Shown here in pieces: positions 1-4,975 of a stretch of 10,592 nucleotides of DNA (positions within the stretch are counted from its first letter, which is position 1; every line of letters begins with the position of its first letter). The notes beneath the pieces are model-generated. The model searched no databases. It was not told where the DNA came from and was given only the letters and a program-made list of their open reading frames with translations. Origin of the DNA: CAZLBV01 sp964557845 (lineage in GTDB: Bacteria; Acidobacteriota; Aminicenantia; Aminicenantales; Aminicenantaceae); NCBI GenBank assembly GCA_964557845.1, contig CAZLBV010000198.1:1-10592 (forward strand), written 5' to 3'. Position numbers and translations under genes: made by a program.

Positions 1-777
1 AGCCTGCTGGAGAGTGAACTCTTCGGTCATGTCAAAGGATCCTTTACAGGTGCCGTTGCCAATAAAAAGGGAATGTTCGAAGTCGCTGAGAAGGGGACGC
101 TTTTTTTAGACGAGGTGGGAGAAATGTCTCCCTGGACCCAGGTGAAACTCTTGCGGGCACTCCAGGAAAGAAAAATCCGGAGAGTGGGAGGAACCGAGGA
201 GATACCGGTGGATGTCAGGATCATTGCAGCCTCCAACCAAGACCTGAAAAAAGCGATAGAAGGGGGAAGATTCAGGGAAGATCTTTTCTACCGCTTGAAC
301 GTGATATCTTTAGAAATGCCCCCCCTGAGAAAAAGAAAGGAGGACATACCTTTACTGGTGAACCATTTTCTCCAAAAACACTGTAAAAAGATGAACCGGA
401 AAATGAAAAGGCTCTCCCCGGATGTCATGGCTTTGCTGGAAAGCTACAACTGGCCGGGAAATATAAGGGAGCTTGAGAATACCATCGAGCGGATCATAGC
501 TATTGAGGAAAGGGAAACCATTACCAGGGTGAGCCTTCCCAGTGAGCTGCTGGAACCGCCAAAATCGCAGGATAATGACTTCATGATCGAGCCGGGATTT
601 AATTTAAACAAAACCCTGGATAATATCACCCAAAAGTATATCCATAAGGCTTTAGAATCGGCCAGAGGCAATCTCACTCAGACAGCCTCATTGTTAGGGA
701 TCAATTACCGCAGTCTTCGTTATCTGATTGAAAAATATGATCTGAATGATTCCAAGGATGAGCTGCGGGGGAGTTAG
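1..777 (+). CDS. pilR: Sigma-54-dependent response regulator, PilR/NtrC type (5' partial)
   Basis: This is the C-terminal part of a bacterial enhancer-binding protein, an AAA+ ATPase that remodels sigma-54 RNA polymerase into an open complex. The frame is open from base 1, so the receiver domain and Walker A lie off the window. In order I see ESELFGH and the sigma-54 contact loop as GSFTGA (usually GAFTGA) at 37-54, Walker B GTLFLDE at about 94-114, sensor I (VRIIAASNQDL), the arginine-finger segment (FREDLFYRLNVI), sensor II (WPGNIRELEN), and a C-terminal Fis-type helix-turn-helix with GNLTQTASLLGI then YRSLRYLIEKY. The YRSLRY recognition helix and the pilin gene 214 bases downstream behind a sigma-54 promoter favour PilR over NtrC, ZraR or other paralogues. 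The subfamily name is inferred; the sigma-54 activator call is firm. Confidence 0.93.
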   Translation, partial: SLLESELFGHVKGSFTGAVANKKGMFEVAEKGTLFLDEVGEMSPWTQVKLLRALQERKIRRVGGTEEIPVDVRIIAASNQDLKKAIEGGRFREDLFYRLNVISLEMPPLRKRKEDIPLLVNHFLQKHCKKMNRKMKRLSPDVMALLESYNWPGNIRELENTIERIIAIEERETITRVSLPSELLEPPKSQDNDFMIEPGFNLNKTLDNITQKYIHKALESARGNLTQTASLLGINYRSLRYLIEKYDLNDSKDELRGS

Positions 778-792
778 ATCCGGTGTGTGATC

Positions 793-843
793 GACAAATG
801 TATGTCAATAATCTGTCAAGGAAATGACAATAAATGTCAATAA
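793..843 (+). promoter_or_regulatory. Candidate PilR upstream activating sites (phased TGTC boxes)
   Basis: Five TGTC or GACA boxes fall within about 50 bases: GACA at 793-796, TGTC at 803-806, TGTC at 814-817, GACA at 826-829 and TGTC at 835-838. Two are extended as TGTCAATAA (803-811 and 835-843), and TGACAATAA at 825-833 is a near copy. Spacings between the direct TGTC boxes are 11 and 21 bases, about one and two helical turns. Pseudomonas PilR is reported to bind tandem sites with a (C/G)TGTC core, so these are plausible binding sites for the regulator encoded just upstream. They lie roughly 75-120 bases before the -24 element, a normal enhancer distance. Confidence 0.6.
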
Positions 844-883
844 AAAGAAGAGAAGAAAAAGAATATGATTTTATGTTATTTAT

Positions 884-896
884 TATCAACAGCTTA
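884..896 (+). promoter_or_regulatory. Candidate IHF binding site
   Basis: The bases TATCAACAGCTTA match the IHF consensus WATCAANNNNTTR at every specified position. The site lies between the TGTC boxes and the -24/-12 promoter, where IHF bends DNA to bring a bound activator to sigma-54 polymerase. The surrounding sequence is AT-rich, which helps bending but also raises the chance of a random match. Confidence 0.5.
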
Positions 897-910
897 GAAA
901 GATTTAAGTG

Positions 911-928
911 TTGGCATAATATTTGCTA
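911..928 (+). promoter_or_regulatory. Sigma-54 (-24/-12) promoter of the pilin gene
   Basis: The sequence TTGGCATAATATTTGCTA fits the sigma-54 consensus YTGGCAC-N5-TTGCW, with GG at 913-914 and GC at 925-926. Their first bases are 12 apart, the rigid spacing sigma-54 requires. The only core mismatch is T for C in GGCAC. Transcription would start near 938, leaving about 54 bases of leader before the pilin ATG. A strong ribosome binding site AAGGAGGT at 979-986 sits 5 bases from that ATG. The sigma-54 activator gene upstream is independent support. Confidence 0.85.
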
Positions 929-991
929 TAATAATAGCGAGTAAATAAAATAAACTGGTAAATAAAGAAACCAGAATTAAGGAGGTTTTAA

Positions 992-1525
992 ATGCTTAAA
1001 AGGAAAAAAGGTTTTACGCTGATCGAGTTATTGATCGTTGTGGCGATCGTTGGGATTTTAGCTGCACTGCTCATCCCCAATGCGATTTCAGCCATGCAGA
1101 AGGCCAAACAGAAAGGCACCATGAAGGATATCGCCACGATTTCTACCGCGCTGACCGACTACGTGACGGATAATGGGATAGCACCTGAACATAATGGTAA
1201 CGTTGATAACACCCTGCAGGCCACTCTTTCTCAGCTCTATCTAAAGATTTGTCCAACTGAGGATCAGTGGGGTAATCCCCTAAATGTTTATTCGGGTCAG
1301 GACGCAGATTTTGACCACAGGGGATGTATTTTTGGTGGGAGAGATGATTTTGTAGTTGAGTCCTTAGGACGTAACAATGAAGAGGATGGTGATGATTATA
1401 ATTCTAATACACCAGAAGCTGGAATGTATACAGTGACGAATATGGCGTCTTTTAACAATGACTTGGTTATGTTTAATGGATCTTGGGTAATCGGACCAGT
1501 TACCAGATCCGGAGCATCGACTTAA
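992..1525 (+). CDS. Type IV pilin / GspG-like major pseudopilin
   Basis: This encodes a 177-residue prepilin with a short basic leader (MLKRKKG) and the type III signal motif KG/FTLIELLIVVAIVGILAALL. Prepilin peptidase would cut between G7 and F8, giving N-methyl-Phe and the conserved Glu at mature position 5 (E12). The hydrophobic helix spans about residues 8-34. The globular part resembles type II secretion GspG: YVTDNG near 57-62, then DQWGNP at 91-96 (GspG usually has DPWGNP), then DDFVVESLGRN and an acidic loop (EEDGDD) at the place of the GspG calcium site. C87 and C112 could form a disulfide. Sigma-54/PilR control and a downstream terminator show single-gene, high-level expression, which suits a structural pilin. 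Whether it forms a type IV pilus or a secretion pseudopilus cannot be settled here. Confidence 0.92.
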   Translation: MLKRKKGFTLIELLIVVAIVGILAALLIPNAISAMQKAKQKGTMKDIATISTALTDYVTDNGIAPEHNGNVDNTLQATLSQLYLKICPTEDQWGNPLNVYSGQDADFDHRGCIFGGRDDFVVESLGRNNEEDGDDYNSNTPEAGMYTVTNMASFNNDLVMFNGSWVIGPVTRSGAST

Positions 1526-1558
1526 TTTAAGGCGAACCGAGCGTAACGACCAGCCTTT

Positions 1559-1597
1559 AGGCGGCACATCCCGAGTGGGTGCGCCGCCTTTTTTTTT
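1559..1597 (+). terminator. Intrinsic terminator after the pilin gene
   Basis: A GC-rich stem pairs AGGCGGC (1559-1565) with GCCGCCT (1583-1589), with further CCC/GGG pairing inside the loop, followed by a run of nine T from 1589 to 1597. A weaker stem just before it pairs AAGGC (1529-1533) with GCCTT (1553-1557). It lies 34 bases after the pilin stop and isolates that gene from plsC. Confidence 0.93.
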
Positions 1598-1616
1598 GCC
1601 CTTTTTTAACTGCTGC

Positions 1617-1644
1617 TTGATTTAAGATCTTACTGGGATATAAA
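1617..1644 (+). promoter_or_regulatory. Weak candidate sigma-70 promoter for plsC-gmhA
   Basis: TTGATT (1617-1622) and TATAAA (1639-1644) are separated by 16 bases. They lie just after the pilin terminator, where a new promoter is needed. Transcription from here would start near 1651, only a few bases before the ATG at 1658, so the transcript would be nearly leaderless if that start is right. Confidence 0.35.
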
Positions 1645-1657
1645 ATATACCCCGTTC

Positions 1658-2359
1658 ATGCGTACGATACTTTTTCTGCTTATCTTCAGCCCGATCGCGC
1701 TGGCATCTGTCCCCTTCTGGCTGCTATTTTCTCTTCTCAGGCTGATATCGCCTTTATATAGCTTAGGTAAAGGATTGGTGCGGATGGCGTTTTTTTTACT
1801 GGGAATTGAGATCCAAGCTCATGGAAGGGAAAATATTGATAAAAACAAAAATTATATCTTTATGCCCAATCATTTAAGTTTCTTGGACGGACCTTTAATC
1901 GTTATGCTGATCCCGCAGCCGGTCCGGGTCATAGTGAAAAAGGAAGTTTACAAGATACCGGTTTTCAATTATGCCATCCGTAAAGCTGAATTCATACCGG
2001 TTGACAGAGAGGGGAAAGAGGCGGGAAAGCAAAGCATCGAAGCGGCCACAGCTCTCATTAAGCAAAAAAGATATTCTTTTCTGGTTTTTCCCGAAGGAAC
2101 CCGCAGCCGGACAGGAGATCTTCAGGGTTTTAGACGAGGGGGCTTTTTTCTTGCCGTTGACAGTCAAACCCCGATTCTGCCGATTGTTATCAAAGGGTCT
2201 TATGACCTTATGCCGAAAGGCAGTTTTTTCGTAAAAAAAGGGAAAGTAGAGGTGACTTTTCTGCAGTCTGTCCCCATGGATAAATACAACCGGCAGAATA
2301 TGTTAGAATTAATAGATACAGTCAGAGAAAAAATGTCCCTGGAATTATTGAAAACATAG
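1658..2359 (+). CDS. plsC: 1-acyl-sn-glycerol-3-phosphate acyltransferase (PlsC family)
   Basis: PlsC-family enzymes transfer an acyl chain to lysophosphatidic acid to make phosphatidic acid at the inner membrane. The 233-residue product has hydrophobic N-terminal segments (about 3-34 and 42-52), then the catalytic NHLSFLD box (H72 and D77 of the HX4D motif), the substrate-binding EGTRSR box at 146-151, the RRGGFFLA segment near 159-166, and PILPIVIKGS near 172-181. Length and motif order are normal for the family. The start at 1658 has no clear ribosome binding site; an in-frame ATG at 1784 follows AAAGGA at a good distance but would remove the membrane anchor, so I keep the longer form. Related lyso-lipid acyltransferases share these motifs, so the exact acceptor is not certain. 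Confidence 0.88.
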   Translation: MRTILFLLIFSPIALASVPFWLLFSLLRLISPLYSLGKGLVRMAFFLLGIEIQAHGRENIDKNKNYIFMPNHLSFLDGPLIVMLIPQPVRVIVKKEVYKIPVFNYAIRKAEFIPVDREGKEAGKQSIEAATALIKQKRYSFLVFPEGTRSRTGDLQGFRRGGFFLAVDSQTPILPIVIKGSYDLMPKGSFFVKKGKVEVTFLQSVPMDKYNRQNMLELIDTVREKMSLELLKT

Positions 2360-2372
2360 GAGTGATTTTAAT

Positions 2373-2936
2373 ATGGACTATCAACATGCAGCCCTGGAAC
2401 TTAAAGATGTAATTGAAAGATTTTTCCTTCAGCGGGAAAAAGACTTTGATCAAGCATTGGAGCTTATTCTTCGTGCCTTCCGTTCCGGAAATAAGCTTAT
2501 GGCCTTTGGAAATGGCGGAAGCGCCTCTCAGGCTCAGCATTTTGCGGCGGAGCTGGTGGGCAGATTCCAGAAAGAACGCGTTCCTTTTCCCGCCATCGCC
2601 TTGACCTCCGATACTTCTTTGCTTACAGCCCTTGCCAATGATTATTCCTATGAGATGGTTTTTCACCGCCAGGTTGAAGGGCTCAGCCGGCCGGGAGATG
2701 TAGTGTTTGGGCTTACTACCAGCGGTAGATCCCCTAATGTGGTCGCTGCCTTTAAAAAGGCCAGAGAGATGCAGCTTAATTCTATTGCCTTAACCGGAAA
2801 GGGGGGGGCTGATCTGGCCCCTCTGGTGGATGTGCTTCTTGCTGTTCCTTCAGAAGACACTCCCAGGGTCCAGGAAGCCCATCTCTTCCTCATTCATCTT
2901 CTGGCTCACGAGATAGAAAAGCAGAAGATAGAATAA
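2373..2936 (+). CDS. gmhA: D-sedoheptulose-7-phosphate isomerase (GmhA)
   Basis: GmhA converts sedoheptulose 7-phosphate to D-glycero-D-manno-heptose 7-phosphate, the first step toward ADP-heptose for the lipopolysaccharide core or S-layer glycans. The 187-residue product is a complete SIS domain: GNGGSASQAQHFAAELVGR at 46-64, TTSGRSPN phosphate loop at 115-122, and the C-terminal helix with VQEAHLFLIHLL. Residues H56, E60, Q167 and H175 line up in spacing with the metal and catalytic residues H61, E65, Q172 and H180 of E. coli GmhA. The ribosome binding site AGGAG (2358-2362) overlaps the plsC stop, so the two genes are co-transcribed. The last codons (KQKIE) fall in the first CAGAAGATAG unit of the intergenic repeat, so the extreme C-terminus may derive from it. 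Confidence 0.93.
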   Translation: MDYQHAALELKDVIERFFLQREKDFDQALELILRAFRSGNKLMAFGNGGSASQAQHFAAELVGRFQKERVPFPAIALTSDTSLLTALANDYSYEMVFHRQVEGLSRPGDVVFGLTTSGRSPNVVAAFKKAREMQLNSIALTGKGGADLAPLVDVLLAVPSEDTPRVQEAHLFLIHLLAHEIEKQKIE

Positions 2937-3071
2937 AATCAGAAGATAGGAGAAACCGAGAAGCCAGGAGTCAGAAGAAAAACCAAAAATCCGAAATCCG
3001 AAGCACGAGATCCGAATGTCGCATTCGGATTTTCTTCTGACTCCTATCTTCTGGCTTTCAATCTTCTGATC
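2922..3071. repeat. Low-complexity intergenic repeat block with nested inverted repeats
   Basis: This block fills the convergent gap between gmhA and the PEPCK gene. CAGAAGATAG occurs at 2922-2931 and 2940-2949 and inverted at 3044-3053; ATCTTCTG follows again at 3061-3068. ATCCGAA occurs at 2989-2995, 2996-3002 and 3010-3016 and inverted at 3024-3030. An outer perfect 16-bp inverted repeat pairs 2966-2981 (AGGAGTCAGAAGAAAA) with 3030-3045. I see no coding signal in it. It resembles spacer repeats that recur between genes in some candidate-phylum genomes, but one copy cannot show that it is dispersed. Confidence 0.8.
3010..3039 (+). terminator. Hairpin terminator downstream of gmhA
   Basis: ATCCGAATG (3010-3018) and CATTCGGAT (3022-3030) form a perfect 9-bp stem with a 3-base loop, followed on the plus strand by TTTTCTTCT. 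The minus-strand side has no equivalent T run, so it best serves the plsC-gmhA transcript. It may also slow the opposing PEPCK transcript. Confidence 0.65.
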
Positions 3072-3075
3072 TTTA

Positions 3076-4929
3076 TTATTTCCGGGGGTATATCCCCTCT
3101 CTTCTGGGCCGTGATTTTGTTTCCCAATTATAGGTAAGGGGTTGGGTCTGTTCTTCTTCATCTTCCGTCTCTTTTGGGCTGCCGGGAACCCTCACGCTGC
3201 TTTTTGCTCTGGATTTATCGATCCGGAAAGATCTTTCGGCTGCGTTTAAGACTTCGGTACGAAGGCCTTCCTCTGAGATCTCTTCGGTGAATTCTTTTCT
3301 TCCTTCTACCAGATCATGAATATAATCCTGGATCTGTTCTTGGGAGTAAAATTTTTTTATATCCCATTCCTCAAGTTCCCGGCCTTCCACATGGGTGATC
3401 TCTTTGGTGCCGAGTTGGCCTTTTTCATAGCGGTTGGTCCCGCGCAGATCCCCTCTTTGTATCTGGGCCATGAGGCTGATAGGGACTCGGTTGGCCTTGC
3501 GGACCATCTGTTTTTTGCTGCGGCCGTTTTCTGCATATTCCTTGATTATCTCTCCCATGCCCCCGGTGTTGTACTGCAGAAATTTCAGTTTGTCCGGATA
3601 ATTAGCGGCCAGGGTCATTATGATCTCATAAAAGTGATTGACCTTGGCGCCGCGGGAACCTATGATAAATGGATCCGTGCCCACGATACGGACAGATTCA
3701 CCTGCTTTGAGCGGCTGGCTGGCAAAACTATGGGTGCTTTCTCCCCAGAGATAGGCTAGAGTTGCCTGTTCCGGGGTTAGTTCCTGAGCAAAGGGCATGA
3801 TCGTGTTTCTTCTGGTGATAAAGGCGAACACCAATCCATCCAGTTCCTCGAGCGGAGGGAGATTGATCGATTTTGAAAAGATGCCGACCATTTTTCCTTT
3901 GAGGTTGACCTTTAGCTTCCGGCGCGCTATGACCGCCCGGCCGTTCGCCGTGAGGCTTTCATCCAGAAAGTCCACATCGCCGTTGGATTTGATCATGACA
4001 TTTTCAAACAGGGCGCTTTTATCAATGAGAGCATTATACATGGCTTCCTGGTATTTTTGTTCTACATCGGTCTTAACGAAAAAGTTGTTCTCTGAACCTA
4101 AAGCCGATCCATCCCTGCGCAAAAAGCAGATATCATCCTGAGTAACTAAAGTCTTTTCCCCTTTATCGTAATCCAGTCCGAGCTGATGGCAGGACCAGGT
4201 CGATTTTCCGGTGGCCGTAAGGCCGAATAAAAACACGCCGTAGCGTTTCAACTTGTCATCCGAGCCCCTGACCGTCACTATTTTAGTCCCGGCATGCAGG
4301 CCCAGCATCCCCTCACGATCCGCTGCCCACATGGCCTGCCGGAGAAACCCCTTTTTATCTTCACCCATATAATCGGTGCCCAGCGCGATATTGATGTTGT
4401 ATTCCGGAAGAACCAGCACCTGCTGCCGGATAGGATGCTCCTCAGGGATATGGATCATTATGAATTCAGGCCCCGGCCTTTTTGAAGGCTTGAACATGGT
4501 CGTTCCCCACATGAGCCCCAGCCGGTAATTGATGAGATCTGCTTCAGATAACACCAAGCTGCACATGGGATTATAGGTATCGTTTTCTCCCATCCTACGC
4601 TTGATGAGAAAAAAAGGCAGGGTCCGCAGCAGATGCAAAACTTTATCCAATTCTTCAGGGGCTGCGGCAATCAAAGCTTCCTGCTGGGAGGTCGGCCGAT
4701 GCAGGCGCACGGCGGGATTGCCCAAGTAGACGGTTCTGGGAGCGATGCGACTCGAGATGGCTGATCTCCATCCATAAGAACCGTATTTAGTTTTGATACC
4801 GGTGGCTTTGGCCCTGGGTTCCAGCCATTTCAGGTCTACTCTTTTTATATTAGGGCCGTTAAGCACCACAGCCAGTTCCTGGGCGAATTTTTTATAAGCG
4901 TCTTGGTTGTAGATAGTTTGATCACTCAT
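3076..4929 (-). CDS. pckA: ATP-type phosphoenolpyruvate carboxykinase homologue, divergent
   Basis: ATP-dependent PEPCK converts oxaloacetate and ATP to PEP, CO2 and ADP in the cytosol. The 617-residue product has GTDYMGEDKKGF (184-195), GLHAG (210-214), a P-loop GLTATGKST (236-244), a DD pair at 265-266 and SLTANGR (325-331). K193, H212 and D266 match the metal ligands K213, H232 and D269 of E. coli PckA, and the K-to-H spacing is identical at 19 residues. Y187, K242 and R331 match Y207, K254 and R333. The oxaloacetate-binding region is less clear; R55 may stand for R65. It is longer than usual (about 530-540), with a highly charged tail from about 575 onward and insertions around the P-loop. 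It starts 46 bases after the aminotransferase fusion with only a weak ribosome binding site, so it is probably the last gene of that operon. Confidence 0.82.
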   Translation of the reverse strand: MSDQTIYNQDAYKKFAQELAVVLNGPNIKRVDLKWLEPRAKATGIKTKYGSYGWRSAISSRIAPRTVYLGNPAVRLHRPTSQQEALIAAAPEELDKVLHLLRTLPFFLIKRRMGENDTYNPMCSLVLSEADLINYRLGLMWGTTMFKPSKRPGPEFIMIHIPEEHPIRQQVLVLPEYNINIALGTDYMGEDKKGFLRQAMWAADREGMLGLHAGTKIVTVRGSDDKLKRYGVFLFGLTATGKSTWSCHQLGLDYDKGEKTLVTQDDICFLRRDGSALGSENNFFVKTDVEQKYQEAMYNALIDKSALFENVMIKSNGDVDFLDESLTANGRAVIARRKLKVNLKGKMVGIFSKSINLPPLEELDGLVFAFITRRNTIMPFAQELTPEQATLAYLWGESTHSFASQPLKAGESVRIVGTDPFIIGSRGAKVNHFYEIIMTLAANYPDKLKFLQYNTGGMGEIIKEYAENGRSKKQMVRKANRVPISLMAQIQRGDLRGTNRYEKGQLGTKEITHVEGRELEEWDIKKFYSQEQIQDYIHDLVEGRKEFTEEISEEGLRTEVLNAAERSFRIDKSRAKSSVRVPGSPKETEDEEEQTQPLTYNWETKSRPRREGIYPRK

Positions 4930-4975
4930 TGGTAAGCCATATTGTTTTTCTGAACCATGCCAGGTTTATAAATTG

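Noticed and set aside
2940..3071. Short repeats as a possible CRISPR array
   Set aside because: Units are 7-16 bases, in mixed orientations and without regular spacers, so this is not a CRISPR array.
2850..3161. A 103-codon minus-strand frame with a hydrophobic stretch in the repeat block
   Set aside because: Its apparent membrane segment is made by translating the low-complexity repeat units; it also overlaps the ends of two real genes.
3316..3759. A 147-codon plus-strand open frame opposite the PEPCK gene
   Set aside because: It is antisense to a conserved coding region and shows no recognisable motif or ribosome binding site.
4930..4975. A separate promoter or terminator between the fusion gene and the PEPCK gene
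   Set aside because: The 46-base gap has no convincing -35/-10 pair or stem with a T tract, so co-transcription is the simpler reading.
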